DNA of 64,000 nucleotides, taken from assembly GCA_963678675.1 (NCBI GenBank), contig OY783192.1:7140001-7204000 (forward strand). Direction: 5' to 3'. The position numbers were made by a program, and so were the translations under genes. A model generated the notes under the pieces. That model did not search any database and was not told the origin of the DNA. It worked only from the letters and a program-made list of their open reading frames with translations. The DNA comes from Xiphydria camelus. Its lineage: Eukaryota > Arthropoda > Insecta > Hymenoptera > Xiphydriidae. Shown one piece after another: positions 36,747 through 50,577 of the stretch (positions are counted from its first letter, which is position 1; each line of letters starts with the position of its first letter).

Positions 36747-38935
36747 TCGACCAATACGCGGTAGACGACTCGCAATTCGTGCGATATTCTTGTCGAGACG
36801 ATGTATATTTGTGCATAAATCGTTCGCCAAATGTATTCGTTTCTCTACGCTATTCCACGTCAAAGAGAATTTGTCAGATTGCCTTCTCTTTTGAATCCCA
36901 CGCGCGACGATTCGCCACGAGTGACTTTGAAGCTTACACAAATATACACAAATTGTACGAGACGCGCTCGTGACGAGAGGGGCTAACGGACGAACGCGAG
37001 AGTGCTTATCACGTCGCGAGACGGGAGTACAATTAGCGCGAGACCACCCACGTGGTAATCGACCAATTAGGAGCCACCTGGCACAAAAGTCCTACTCCCG
37101 CGCGTCCCAATTAGATCTGCTTTACTTCGCGGCCGGCGCGGCGGCAAGGGGAAAGGAGAACCCCCTCACGGATTATTTACGGCTCTTGAAATATTACATT
37201 TGTAATCTATTTCTAGCCGGGCATGGTAACGCCGAGCACGGAAAGACGAAAGCTGCCTGACGCGACTGGGTACATCGGGCTGATATATATTTAAAAGCAC
37301 CAGAGTCGAGATATGTAAATGTAGGAAGCTCTAAAGAGGCCAAAGCTCTACTCGGAAGTCCGTAATTCGAGATACGTCTAATGCTCGGAAGGAAGGGACG
37401 AAAGTTGTCGTCTCGCCGTCGCGCGACGATAGCCGGACATCCGGTCGCGCTAGAAGGCAATACTCTTCGCGGGTAGGTGCGACTCCGGAGGGGGCTCCTT
37501 GTCGCCGTTTACTAATTCATGAGATGAATAACTTACGGATGAACGTTCGTCGTATGAATAATGCTCGCGCGGCTCCTTAACCCCTTGGAACAGGTGACCT
37601 CTCGTAAGTTTTCGAGCAACCTGCCAGCGAGGAATGATCCATCCATCCCTGGCGATACTTTCCTCGTGGGAAAGCACCTGCCGGCCTTCGATTGCATCGG
37701 GTTCCCTGGTAACGGGCCATACATACACGATTTCCATTTAAGACCTCTTAAGTGCAGAGCCCCGCGTCCCGGCCATGAAATTACCGTTTCGAAGTACAAT
37801 GGCCCACTCCTACGAGGGGCCGACCGATGGTCAAGCCTTTCTTAAACACCGTGACGATCGATCTCTTTTGCTCCTCGACCCTCTCGCGGCTCCTTCCGTT
37901 CGATATTTACTTTTTTCTTGCGTCGTTCGCCGGTATCTACATCGCTACGAGCTCACCCGCCGCCGCTATTTTGTCCCGCCGCGCACACCCAATTTTTCAT
38001 CTCCCGCGATTTGAATTTGCCTCGCGCTTAACCGCAACATCGTCCCCCCTCCCTTATTCCGCGAACACTCCGTTTTAACGACGCACTTAATTGCTCGCGC
38101 GAGGTCGACGCACCGGGGGAAGGGTCGCGGGACAGTTAGTCAATCTTGGCAGTCGTTATTGTCAACCCCTTTGGTGCTCGTGAGGCGGGGAAGGGGATGT
38201 GGAGTTAGCGCGCGAATACCGCGAAAATGTCGGGAATTGTTAATCTCCCTCGGAAGCCCCGCGCGACATTACGGGCATACATTACGCCTTGATATCCTAT
38301 GCAGCGTTTCCTCAGCCAAGAAGAGCCCCCGAAATCGAGCCTCTCCCTCCCAACCCCTTCCGCGGCTACGACCTCGCGACCCCCCGGCAAGAGACATTCG
38401 CCGCCAAGCAGCAGCAGCAGCACCACCACCACCAGCAGTAGCAGCGACAGCAGACCGCACCGTTATTACTGGCGATAAATCGCCACCTTTAATAAGACCG
38501 AGCGTACGAGGCACCGTCGAGTCCGGCGACGTGGTGGGAGGGAAGAAGGTGGCGGAACGAGAGGGAAAGGACGGCGAGAGAGTGGTATTCAAACAATGCG
38601 AACTCGGTTCGTCGTTCGTTCTTCCCTCCTCGCTCCCTTTCCTTCCCCCGGAAACGGAGCTAACATCGCGGAGTGCCTCTTCCTCGTCCGTGGAACACCT
38701 CGGCGCCGTCGTGACTTCGCGAACGAGAGACGGAGGACGAAGAACTTGGACGGTAGGGGTAAGAGGTAAGACGTGACGGGCCGGTCTTGGAATTCTTCGT
38801 ATAACGCGCGCATATGGGTCAGTGGGAATTTCGAAGAAGAGCGGTCGGTCGTAAGTAACGCTGATCGACCTGTACAAATGTGGACACGTTGATGAATGTA
38901 TGAAAAAATTAGAGGACAGATTAAAGCAGATAGAC
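36747..38935. other. 3' flank of transporter, then CpG-rich sequence without a recognised gene
   Basis: The first few hundred bases may be 3' UTR. 37000-38800 is CpG-rich, with two opposed open frames at 38159-38776 (plus) and 38269-38946 (minus) over the same bases. Neither resembles a known protein; the region includes trinucleotide runs. Confidence 0.35.
38407..38452. repeat. CAG/CAC trinucleotide run
   Basis: A (CAG)n, (CAC)n, (CAG)n-like run of about 45 bp inside the CpG-rich block. No reliable reading frame is assigned. Confidence 0.8.
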
Positions 38936-39550
38936 AGGGTGGCCACTCAATTCCGCTGACAAAATTCCTTGACTTTTCCCGGTTTTCCTGACTGAACTAC
39001 TAATTACTAATTTTCCCTGACTTTTTAATTTGCGAGATGTCAAGAAACAATTGAAATGTTGCAACGATATAGTTCATATATTAAAGAAAAATGCTTACGT
39101 GAATATTTCATATTTTGTAACTATAATCGGATGAGGAATAAAATTGTCATGCCAAAACTACTATACATGTTTACTAAATAATTCTAAAATAAAATAAATA
39201 CGTTCTCAGTTATCATTTACCACGCAAGCGTTTATTTGAATGATAATATGATCATGAAAACAATATGAATGCATAGTTGGCTGTACACTTCCATAGATTA
39301 TAATTTTAAAATACATGGATACGTTTTATCTATATTTCAATAGCTTATTACTGCTCAGGATTTAGTTAACGTAATGTAATAATTTTCATCAAAATTACTA
39401 CAAATTTAACATAAAATAATTGAAGAGAAAAATCTTTAAAACCCTTTGGATTTATCAAACATTTCTTGAACATCGAAAAATTCTCTGACATTTCCCTGAC
39501 TTTTCCTTGACGGATCAAATTCCCTGACATTTCCCGATTTTCCAGATAAG
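38936..39550. repeat. Remnant with CAGGGTGGCCACT end and CTGACTTTTCC repeats
   Basis: ACAGGGTGGCCACTCAATTC begins the region. Variants of CCTGACTTTTCC and CCCTGACATTTCCC recur near the left (38970-39020) and right (39485-39540) ends. This vocabulary is typical of decayed hAT-like DNA elements in animals; the second terminus was not located. Confidence 0.4.
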
Positions 39551-39834
39551 TGATAGAGGATGCATTCAAAACAAAAGGGACATTGGAAATATAAAAAGAA
39601 ACACCGAGTGTATGGTTAATATATGGAAGAACACCTGTCCGAAGACACGGTCGCAACTTGTCCAGATAATCGAGGTTCCACTCTAGCTCGGTTTTAATTA
39701 GGATAAAAAATGCTCTTTATTTATCCTCGGCCTCGTACCCTTCCATTAGAGTCTATGGAAGGGTGTGCCGAACGGGCACGCGAGGAGTATCTACTCTTTT
39801 TACGAAAGCGACGTAAAAAATTGGACATTAGGAT

Positions 39835-40077
39835 CACTAAAAAACATTATCAATAATGTTGATCAAACATGTTTGATTGATATGTGAATAATAAAATATT
39901 TTTTATCACGAGATCAAACGTCAGGTTACGACAAATTAATGTTGCTTATGCCAACACATTTTGTTTAAAAAGTATTTAGTTATAACAATCAAATATTTGT
40001 TGTCGCGATAAAAATACTTTGTTATTCACATATCAAGATGACGTTTGGTTAACATTACTAATAATTTTTTTTCAGTG
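39835..40077. mobile_element. 243-bp MITE with CACTG-type ends
   Basis: The right end read inward, CACTGAAAAAAAATTATTAG, resembles the left end CACTAAAAAACATTATCAA; TTGATATGTGAATAA and GTATTTTTATCGCGA are mirrored. It shares its terminal design with the elements at 12052 and 52703. Confidence 0.65.
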
Positions 40078-41323
40078 CATAACGAATCGTAATGCTTTAG
40101 AATTCATATACCTAGAAGTATTTATGAATAATCCTAGAAGGTAGAATCACATTCGAGAATCGTACAATTTGAATGATACTCATTCATCTTAAATGCATTT
40201 TGGAAATGAGGGTCAAAAGTCCATATAAATAAGTACATAATACAATTAATCAATACGCGTCAATATGTCATTGATCGTGATCTTTCCGAGATACAAAGTT
40301 ACAAACGATTGTACGAATGTAGGTTAGAGTTCCATATCGATCCTCCAAAGTAGAAACGGCAGCTGCCGGCACGAGTCCTTCGAGCTCCACTCCTCCGAAC
40401 TTCAGGTTATCTTCCCTTTCAGCCGACGAACGTTAACATCTTGCTTCACGTGTGTGCGCGGTCCGTACGATCGAGAGCGGCATCGTGCTTCACCGTTCTA
40501 ATTCCAAGAACACGCATGCCATTACCGCGTGACGGATCCCTTTATCCCTCGCACGTCGTGCGACTCGATGCACTACGCGTGCGCGGCATCCAGTCGTTGA
40601 ATAACTACGAAAAGTATTCCAGAACTCATTTTTAGGTACGTTTCGAAAAGGAAATAAACTTCTCAGTGTGTGTTGCAACGTTTTATTTCCTTTTTGGATC
40701 TCCATTTCTATAGGCGCTCGTGCGAGTGCTAATGAGTAAGCCACGGGCAAATCGCGGCACGTCGCGGGGTCGAAAAGTTGCGAGTTTTCGAAACTAGAGA
40801 TTACTTGGCCGATACGCCATCCGGACGGTAGGTCAGTGGGTGGGCAACGTTCCGAGAAGTCGAACGAAACTTCGACGGCGACACACAACGGGAGTTCGAG
40901 TTCTTCGCGAGAAAACTCGGTCCTGCTCGCACGTAACCCCCGCGGGTTCCCTGGCTAACCGGCTCGCTGACGCGGAAAGCCCGCCGCCCAGTCTCTGCCA
41001 CGGTATTGTGAGAACTTCCTGCAGATTAGTTATTATCGTATTTAATACTTTATCAATGGCCATTGTGCGCGGCATGAATGCAATCGGAAGGGTCCCGAGC
41101 GACAAAACGAAACACCCAGCGGCTAAGTTCGCCGACGAAAGCGAGAGCTTGCGGCTAATTAACAAGCACGAGGGACCGCGTCGGAGTTCGTCCACGCGTA
41201 AAGGGTTTATCCGAGTAGTGCGTAAATCGATCTAAACGTGGAGTGAAATGCTTAGTAAACACCTTTCTTAAGGTAACGAAATATTTATTATTCCGTAATA
41301 AGTAAAGGCTTAATAAGCCAATC
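40078..41323. other. No supported gene; CpG-rich from about 40.35 kb
   Basis: Overlapping open frames on both strands (40441-41235) are arginine- and serine-rich and unrecognised. No splice chain was evident. Confidence 0.35.
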
Positions 41324-41412
41324 TTAACACGTTGAGCGCTACGTGCCCACCCGTGGGTATTCTTAACCGTGGCAAAAATGACCACGGGTGGGCACATGGC
41401 GCTCAACGTGTT
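41324..41412. mobile_element. Short hairpin element, possibly piggyBac-like
   Basis: CACGTTGAGCGCTACGTGCC and GGCACATGGCGCTCAACGTG are the inverted arms, extended by CACCCGTGG and CCACGGGTG. TTAA precedes the left arm, but the right flank reads TTCATAA, so the TTAA duplication is incomplete. Confidence 0.55.
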
Positions 41413-41770
41413 CATAAACTATTCTCTCAGTGTACTTACTCTGAGGACCAGTTCGACCAAGTCGGTATAAAGTTAAGGGAGGTTTAATTTAATCCGCACT
41501 ATAGCCAATAGTGGGAAACCAACTTGATAAATTTCATACCAAAACTTTTCATTTATAATTAACACAAGTTACTTTACAGTGCATATTTCTACAAACCTCT
41601 GTAAATAGTTCTCTACAATTCTTCAGCAATGTGGAAAGGTTAAGAACAGATGATTCGATTGCTACAATTTAAAATTAGTGTGGAATATGCCGAGTTGATT
41701 TCCTACTATTGGCAACAGTGCTGCTTAAATTAAACTTCCCTAGATTTTAAGCCGACTTGGTTGAACTGGC

Positions 41771-42008
41771 CCTGAGAAAAATAATAATGTCTATTTAACC
41801 GAAATCCTGGAGACTATAACTAAACCGTTTGGTGAAATATGGGTCCTCCGTTTGTTTGGTTAAGCTGAGCATTCTCTGGTTAGAATAACTAAACATCTAG
41901 TTAGAATAATTAAATATTCGATTCAATTTACTAATATTTTGGTTAGAATAACTAAACGCGTGTAACCAGATGCGTTTTGTCATTTTAACGAAGTTATTTT
42001 TTTTAGTG
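41771..42008. repeat. GGTTAGAATAACTAAAC repeats, possible mobile element
   Basis: GGTTAGAATAACTAAAC occurs twice (about 41879 and 41941) with a third variant TAGTTAGAATAATTAAA. Bounds are guessed from CCTGAGAAAAATAATAA and TTATTTTTTTTAGTG, which weakly resemble the CACTG family. Confidence 0.35.
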
Positions 42009-43659
42009 TACAATTGCAATTCAAGTAAATGTATTTCAAAGTTGTTACACACTAAAAACGACGAGTTAACTGAAATAAAATTCGAAAAATAGAAAAAGCA
42101 CCTTGGAAAAAATTTGACCAAAGAGACGAAAACTCACAAGAGTGTGACAAATATAAAATAAGCAACAAATGATCGCGAATATATTATTGTTGCGCGTGAA
42201 TAAGCGAGTACATACACGAATGGCTCCGTGTAAAAGAATCTCAAGTATCGTTCTTACAGGAAAATGGATATTTATCAGGTCGTGCCGCGAGGAATACGAA
42301 TCTTACGAACAGTAACACTTGTGACGTTCTCACGCGGAAGCTTTCGTATAAGTTGACGCGATCGAAAATTAGCCCGATCCGTCCAATGCACTGGTGAGAA
42401 GTCACAGCATGCCGTCCAAGGGGCAGCGAAAAAGTTTGAATTTCATAATTTAATCATGTTTCCGCGCGTCCCCCCGAGCGACAGCCGACAGGGAACCCCG
42501 CCGCGTTGTTTCGCAGAACAGCGACGGCAAAGAGCTTCGGGTTATTACGTGCGTTCATTGTTACGCGTTCGCACTTTATTGTTGTTTCAATTTCGTCACA
42601 GAACACACCCTTCGGAACGCACCCTCTCGCTGCGCGAGCCCAAACCGACGGCATATTGCGCATGCATAATTTAACGTGTTCGAACGAATAACAAAGTTTT
42701 CGCATGCTGATGAGAACGTCGTTCGAATGTCAACCGTTGCGCGTTTCTCGGACGCAGACATATCGTAAAGGAACCTATAACTTTGAGAGGGAAATATGTA
42801 ATCTGGTATTTTAATTTTATAAAAGGAAACGACCGATAATATCGCACTTCTGTTGGGAATAACTGACGTTGCTTTCTGGCCGAAAGAAAAAAATTCAATA
42901 TCAAATGCATTGCGCTATACGAGCACTTCCGAGAACACAGAACCATCGACAATCTCACCTTCGACACGCTATCCATCCGTCCGCCACGATTCCTTGAAGC
43001 GAGAACCTAAATCCGACTCGGTAGTCTCGGTGGACGCGCGATAACGTATCGAATGGAGGCCAGGCAGCGCTTGCAAGTTCGCGGGACGAGCACCCCCGTG
43101 TGCAGGAAACTGAAAAAGGATATTCGTGTCACGACGCGAAGCGATTCTTTTACGGCAACGCCGACACGCGAGGGAGAGACCTCGCACGATTTTTCAGAAT
43201 TTTACGAAGCATAATTACGGAGATTCGTGTATCTGGCTATTTTTTCCGGCCGGCCTGAAGCAGACTTCCGCCGGCCGTGACGTCGGGCACCGCGATAACC
43301 GCTTACGGACTTCGCGTGTGAGGCCGTCCACCCTCGGGACTTCGTGAATACCCGTCGCTGCTCCTACTCCTGGCATTACGGTACCTAACTCGGCGTCATA
43401 CCTAGGTACCCGCGAGCCGCAGAAACATGCGCTTACGTGGTGTTTGCGCATGGCCGGCAATTTACCGCCGCATACCGACTCTCGAAGTACACGTATACGA
43501 GTAATGCTCCGTGGATCTGAATTACGACGTAAATCGTCGTTACGCGAAAACTGAGCGCCGTTGTTTGCCAAGCAGATAGTTCCTCCTATTTCGCGACATT
43601 TCATGTTGATCGCGCAGGATTTGCTTTCGACATTTTTAGGACAAATGACTACTTATATA
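42009..43659. other. No supported gene; CpG-rich from about 42.4 kb
   Basis: Several overlapping open frames in a GC-rich block on both strands; none recognised. Confidence 0.35.
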
Positions 43660-43745
43660 CATACGAGGTGCCTAGATGCAAAACCAGATATTTCCTTTAC
43701 ATGTATATAGGAAATATCTGGTTTTGCATCTAGGCGCCTCATATA
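43660..43745. repeat. Long perfect-stem hairpin, 12-nt loop
   Basis: GAGGTGCCTAGATGCAAAAC (and the next 12 nt) at 43665-43696 pairs with 43709-43740, with a single G-T pair in 32. The flanks ATATAC and ATATAT may extend the stem. Could be a miniature element or an RNA hairpin. Confidence 0.75.
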
Positions 43746-44528
43746 TTCTCCTCGATTGAAAATGCTAAGCGGTACCTAGTTTTCGTCCAACGAATGAGGC
43801 GACGTGTAGGCAAAAGTTGAATAGCCTCTACCCCTTACTGATGGTCTCTAATTTGTATGATCGGCAGCAGTGATCAGGGGCCATCCAAGTGTCCGGAGCT
43901 ATCTGACTGCCGCTGTCATATATTCGCGTCCGAAGCGAATCATTCTCCTTTATTTATTGATCAATTTATGGAGGATATTCGGTCTGCATGTGTACATACA
44001 TATACATAATAAAAATATTTACAAAGTTAAAACAAGGAACGGGTGTTTTATTGAGGCTGCAACAAGATATACATAGGTAGTCGTGAGCGCCCCTCGAGAG
44101 TTTTCGGAGTGCGGTAACGATTTTCACCCCTCGCGAATCCCTTGCGATGCGGAATTTAGTTGGGAAATGCGCCGAGGGCGGCGCCAGTTGCCGGAGATCT
44201 CGACTCGGGTGAACGGAGAATGCACCTGCGAATATGCGGCCGAATAGGCAAGAGGGGAAATACTTTTCAAAAAAAGTCGGTGTAATATTTTAATTAGAAA
44301 TAATATCTACACTGTAAAAAATATATGTCTGGCGCATGCAAAGTCAAAAGTCTTATACTCTATACGAGTATTATGATCGCATAGACTGCACGATGATTAT
44401 CGACTTCGCATACCTCCAGAACCGTCATTTGCTTTCTCGCCTTATAGTTCCTCATTCTCGTAAAACATTGATAACTTTGCACGAAACTAATTTTGATGTA
44501 CGAGGTTGTAAGTTTAGTAACTCGTATT

Positions 44529-44675
44529 GAAAAATCAATATAAATTCTCATATTTTTCAAAAACACGATTTGTAACTTTCACAATCTATTTGAAAATTGG
44601 ATACTTATTTTAAAATTAAGAATATTCTGTTACAAATCGTGTTTTTGAAAAATATGAGAATTTATATTGATTTTT
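44529..44675. repeat. Perfect 47-bp inverted repeat with 53-bp spacer
   Basis: The arm starting AAAAATCAATATAAATTC and ending ACGATTTGTAAC is mirrored without a mismatch on the right. Exact identity in neutral AT-rich DNA suggests recent origin or ongoing correction. Confidence 0.85.
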
Positions 44676-47122
44676 GAAAATACGAAGTTTTGAAAATTAC
44701 AAACTTCGATTATAATTTTAAGAATGTATGAGAAAATTACAATATTTACATTAAATTTAAGATATACCTAATTGAATTCATAATTTTCAATTTTCTTTGA
44801 TACTTATGTAATTTTACAATACTTTTGTGTATTAAAGTGTTCTAATTTTACAAACATATTTAACAGTATAGATTGTACAGTAAATATAACCACGCACCTC
44901 TAAATTAACTCAAAATACATATTACATGAATAGTATCTACGTTTCCCTTTAATAACAGTGTCTTTGTCTATAAATCGGGGAAATTAGGGTCAAATAAATC
45001 ATTGAATTGGCTCTTGATTATTGTGTTTGGTAATAATTGCTAAGGGTCTGAAGTATGTTCCATTTTATCCCACTTTCTCCTACTTCATAATATCGTGATG
45101 CAATACCTCCATTCCTAAAAGTTTGCTCGACTCTAGAATTGTTATTAACATTCTACAAATCTAATCGCGTCTTAAATAACACAAGATAAATTATACCCAT
45201 CAAGTTTCTTCAAATTTCAACGAATAGATCTTCAGTGTTTCGATAACGATTTGTGTTGAACGAATTCATCTGTTCAAAGAAATGTACTTCGTCGTCCGCC
45301 CGAGCTTGGCATGCAAATTGACGCCAACTGCCTATGTGGGGAGAATAACTCGAGTGGCATATGCGGGTCGAGAGGTCTCTCATATAGTGGGAGTCGAGGG
45401 TAGATTCCATGGCAAGGTCGTCTCGGCTTTCTTGGGTCAGAATACAAGGCTTAGCGTATACATATAGGTATACGCACGCCTACGCACATTTATCATAAAT
45501 ATAATAACGAAAGAGAAACAAATTGTATACTATTAAAACTTTCCTTAATTTTCAAACACCATAATTCATGAATCTACTTTAAATTTATGAGATTATAAAT
45601 ACTTTTGATTCTGAAGGACGCGTATTTATCTTAATTCTAAGTAATAATTTAGTAATATTTCGATTCTTTGTTAGTGTTAAAGCATGACCTTACGAAAAAC
45701 CGTGATCTATATACGACACTTTTCTGAATTTTGAAAGAAGATTAAATGATATTCAAGATCCATTAATATTTGATGAAAACTTCAGAATTTTTCTGAAGTT
45801 TAAGATAAATATTTTTAATAGCTCAGTGTGAAAGTGGAGATTAATAGCTCGTGAGATAAAGACTATAACGATTGAGAGGTTCGTGGCGCTTAGGCACACT
45901 TCGATAACGAATACCTACCTACATTTTAGACAGAGAGAAAAGAAGGTTTAATTTCATCTGCTCAATACGTAAATAACTGTAGACTTTATCCTGTTTACTT
46001 ACACCCCGAAACCGTTATTGAATTGGGGGTCGATACTGAATTGACGACCTGCAGGAATGTATTACATTATGGTTACATACGGGAGTTGACATCGTGTCGC
46101 GTTGCACGGCAGACGTGCAGGAACAAGCGCTACTGCAGCGAACCCGCATATTATGCACTTTGAAGTGATTCAATATTGCGTCAAGCAATTCCGAGAGATT
46201 TGGTGCGCCCGAGTTAGTCTCCAGCTACTGTAGTTTCTGGTAGACGCCAGGGGCCAACTTGAATGTGATATTTCTTCTCTGATCGTGACTCAATAATTAG
46301 TGAAATGAAATCCTTGTCACACTTGATGCTTAACAAAAAGATACGTAATATTATTGATTTAAAAATAAAAATATAACTTCTATAATGTTATGAGAGCAAA
46401 CTTAACGAAGACATTAATAAAGAATGTAAAACACATATACATTCATGTAAGTTTAGAGAGGGAGGGATCTCGCACCTGGTGCATCATTCCCTATGAAGAA
46501 CGAAGTAAAGCTTATTCAGTATGTTGATGGAAACGAGGGATTTGGTTTTTACGTGAGACTTCGAGACGAATTAAGTCGCGTGCATACGTCTTAATGCACG
46601 AGGATGCAGGGGGAAGGAGCACGACAGGATCTGGGAGGTCTAGATTTTTTGTTGGCCATAGATTTAATTTAGGAAGAGGGAAAAAAAAACTACTGGAATG
46701 AATAATGGATTTTTCGGTGGCACGCTATAGAATTTCGAGAACATCTTGACTGCAGCGGATGTCTCTTTGGTGTGGCGTACCTCGAATAGCTCGTTGAGGT
46801 ATGCACACGGCGAAATAGGTACTCAGCATAAGATTCATTTGAGTTTCCTCGATGGAATTATATTACAGTTATACAAATTAAGAAATGAACATTTAACGAA
46901 TTGTTTCGTACGTTTACTCATTGGTTATCGAGCTATATGAATTATTCATACACCTTATACACTTGAGGCGAAGGAATTGCAGTTATTTTTAAAGAACAAG
47001 CATATTTTAATGTGGATCATCTCGGAAAACTTGTATTTCTACTTGGACCCCTTGGCTTCTGACCCCCTCAATTATACAGTTTGAAATTTTGTGTCAAAAC
47101 CGGTCCACTTATTTTTGTATAT
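44676..47122. other. No supported gene; AT-rich unique sequence
   Basis: Open frames are short, and I saw no splice-supported exon and no long repeat. Confidence 0.4.
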
Positions 47123-47255
47123 TAAAATCAACTGATTCTTTATGTTATATAATGTATGGTGCGCGTGTGTGTTAAAATTAACACAAAGACTGTTAAAATT
47201 AATACGAAGAATGTTAAAGTAGCACAAAGAATCCGTTGATTTTAACATATCAAAA
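47123..47255. repeat. Imperfect palindrome with internal TGTTAAA repeats
   Basis: TTAAAATCAACTGATTCTTT faces AAAGAATCCGTTGATTTTAA. The middle has TGTTAAAATTAACACAAAGA followed by two diverged copies. Confidence 0.55.
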
Positions 47256-50200
47256 TGGATGAACCAATTCCAACGTAAAATTTCCAACTGTACACCTCTA
47301 CCATCTAACCCACCTTCGATGTAAGGCGTAGAAGCAGCACGAGTGGTGAAGAAAGGGTGCATTAAATTTCAAGTTTCCTTTCGGTAATATCAAACGACAG
47401 GTGTCTCGCTTTTAACCCGTGTCGTTGTTATCGCAGCTCGCTGCATCGGCTCCGTCTCTCTCTTCTCCTCGCAATTAACCGAGCGTCTCGCGGTGTCCTA
47501 AGTAACGCGATGAGCAGGAGGCGAAAGGAAGGTATAACCGCGAGCTCCTCGAACTTTGTGGCGCGATTCGTCAAAGACATTCCTCGACCGAATTCGTACG
47601 GCTCTGCCCGGCAATAATTTAGGCGCGTGCTCGCATGCGTGACGCGAGTGGTGCGGTATGCCTTATGACTTTCGTTTGAACGGATGCCAAAATGAAAGAA
47701 ACATTCATCGGGGCGTGCGACGATATGCGTATGCTCTACACTCGATCGTACGTTATCGTTCCTCGCGTTCCGCGCGTGGCCTCTCGTCGTATTCCACGCC
47801 GGGGCTCCGCTTCGCGATTCCAACCGCGGTTGAACTTTTACCCGAGATGCACACGGCTCAATTATCCACCAGCGATCTACCCGATCTGAAATGCGCCGGT
47901 GCGCTCCGTCGAGCTCGACGTTTGGTACGACGCGTTTTTGGACGCGCTTTGAAATATCCCCGCTACGGATGCACCGGGCGAATCACTGGCAAAACGTACC
48001 CTACTGTACGCGAAGTACCGCCCAGTCGAAGCGACGAAATACGATGCAGAGAATACGCGGAGCGACCGCCGCGACTCGAGAGCGGTTCGTCAATCGGAAG
48101 CGGTTGGAGCGTGCACCGAATGAGCTCGCATTTCCAACCCTCGAACCTCTCCCCTTTCCACCTCCTATCCTCGCTCCCTTCGCAGTTCGTTCTCTCACGA
48201 CTCCGTTTTATATTCCAAACTGCAGCCGCGCTATCTTTTAATCATTTTTTACCCCCGAAAGGCCGTGGAACTTCTTTTCGGTTCATCAAGCTTACGAGTG
48301 GATCTGGCTGCACTACCGTGGGACACGCCCCCGCTCCCGTGAGCATCACGCGCGCGCGGTACCTTTGTGTATTCAAAGGGTTCAACCGCGGTTCGGTATT
48401 CTGAAACAATTTTAATTGCGACCCGAGCGCCATTAGTCGAGAATCCCGCGTTCGAAAGAGTCATCGTGACTCTGGTCGCGTTCACCTGTTCGCGTGTGTA
48501 CAGCGAGCCCCGCGACCTCGGCCCGATATTCGACTAATTGCGATCACTTAAAAAACTCCTTATCTGATTCTCATAATTTCACGGTGAGCGATCAGACGTA
48601 TACGCGCGGGACAAGAAGAGGCGTCGCGACGCCGCGAGGGCGATGGCACGTCTCGGCCGACGATCGGAAGTCGAGGATTACAGGAGCGGCGACCCTGCGC
48701 GGAGGATGGAAAACTCGATAAAGCCATCTGCGCTCGTTGTTTGACCCGACAAGGTGATTCTCGTTAGCCAGCGTCAGACGGTTTAATTGTAACTCTAACC
48801 CTCTGCCGAGATCCTCCGGCCGGTTATTCAATACCTCGGTAGAGAGACGCTCGGGGGCACCGTGTTTACTAAGGAAGGTATCGCCTCGACCATTCTTATG
48901 GAGCAGTTATGCAAAAGTGGAGGAAAAACTGGAGGACACTGCAGCGAACTAGAAGCGCGCTGTATCCACCGGGTAACGTAATCTTCGACGTGACTTTGAA
49001 ACAAGAGTGGAGACGGAGAATGGATAAGGGTGTATCTCACTAGCGAATGGACACTTCAGAGATAATTTTTCTCCATAAATCCCGCACGGTGAAAATAACG
49101 ATGCGAAGTAAATGCAAGATAATATGCGACACTGCAGGAGGACTAAGTGTCCCCGTGTAATGATACGTCGGGCTATCTCTCGCCAAACGGCGATGCATTA
49201 GAGGATGGTCTCGATCGTTTAATTATTTAAGGCTTACTGGACATTCTCTAGTGCCGAACAACCTGGAAACGACGCTTCTATTATATTTGCGGAACTGCGT
49301 TGCTTTTACAGCCGTACTTCAGGGATCTCGGCTACTCGTTGGGAAAGTAGGTCGGGCTTGGAAGAATCTCTTAATTAATTAGCCCGCTTCAATTTTTCCC
49401 TGAAAAGAAAATAACATCGTTGCGAGAAAGCGTACCGCTCGAAGAAGTTTAACGCGACGCTCGTCCTAGGCAACCGCGTCGTCGAGCGACCTTCTTCTAC
49501 GTAAGGCAAGGAAAGCGAGGGCGACTGCTGACGTGGCGTGTACCTTTGGATAGTAATTTTCCTTTGGGGAAATATTTTGAAATAGCGGAAAACCGGGGAA
49601 GAGCTGCACTGGTGAAGTAAAAGTAATAAGGGTTCTTTCCAGCACCATCCCAGTGGTTAACGGCAGTGCGTACCATCATGTCCGCAGTGGTTATAAGTAT
49701 ATGGTGGTTTAATTTGAGATAATATGCCAACGCTCGCAAGTTATTTTTTCCAATCGCGAAAACGCGCGCAGTCCAAAGTTTTCTTAAGCGACGCTATTTT
49801 GTTTACACATTCATTTCCTAAAGTTCATTATAACGGCGCTTCCCAAATTGATCAAGTAATTAAAGGAAGACGTCGCTCGTCGAATCCGCTCGAAACTGAG
49901 CTTTTACCGACAACGAGAACGCCGACGACGACGTCTCGACGTCGTCCCTCTTCAGAACGCTCAACCTCTCGGGAAGTGGGTCGACCTCGTGGGAGCATCC
50001 CTTAATTAATTAGCGCGCTTCAGTCTCAGCGCGAAAAGTGTGAAGCAGTGTGTGTCTCTTTATTCGCGAGTATGGGTGCAGATACGACTCGTACTTCTGG
50101 GGAAAACCGCCCTCTCATTGAGAGCGAGGGAGGTGGGAGAGAGGGTACAAACGTTAAAGCAAACACCGCACCGAAACTTATCTGAGCGTAAAGAGTAGCA

Positions 50201-50577
50201 AAGTGTCTCTTCGCGAAAGGGGAAGGAAGGAGAGTAGGGCGCGCGAGAGATTGTGCCTCGTGAAATATATTGTTATGGGGAACAAGGATTAGATAATTAA
50301 TGGGCCGAGGTTAAGTATCCGAAAGCGAGCGCGAGAGTGCGAGAGAGGTGAAGGAAAGAAAGAGAAATTCGTTTTGTATCACACCCTTCCCCTCGTTTTC
50401 AATTTGTCGTTCTTACAACCTCCTTGCAAAGCAGCGCGAGAAGGTACGTATTTTCTTAATGATCCCTAACTCGGTTCTCGAGCTTCTGTCCCACTCTGCA
50501 ATATACACTAAAAATATTTTAGTATCCGTTACGAGAAATGATAATTTCTTGTGTGAAAAGAAAGGAAATCGTTAACG
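47256..50577. other. No supported gene; CpG-rich block 47.4-50.3 kb
   Basis: The longest frame (47658-48404, plus, 248 codons) overlaps open frames in other phases on both strands and has no recognisable domain. CTTAATTAATTAGCSCGCTTCA occurs at about 49371 and 50003, a small local duplication. A GTACGT donor-like site follows a GC-rich leader near 50435, so a non-coding first exon is conceivable. Confidence 0.35.

Noticed and set aside
38159..38946. Opposed open frames of 205 and 225 codons
   Set aside because: Both strands are open across the same GC-rich sequence and trinucleotide runs; this is expected where stops are rare. No domain or splice context.
47658..48404. 248-codon plus-strand open frame
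   Set aside because: Arg/Ser-rich and without recognisable domains, overlapping other open frames in a CpG-rich block. Needs transcript evidence.
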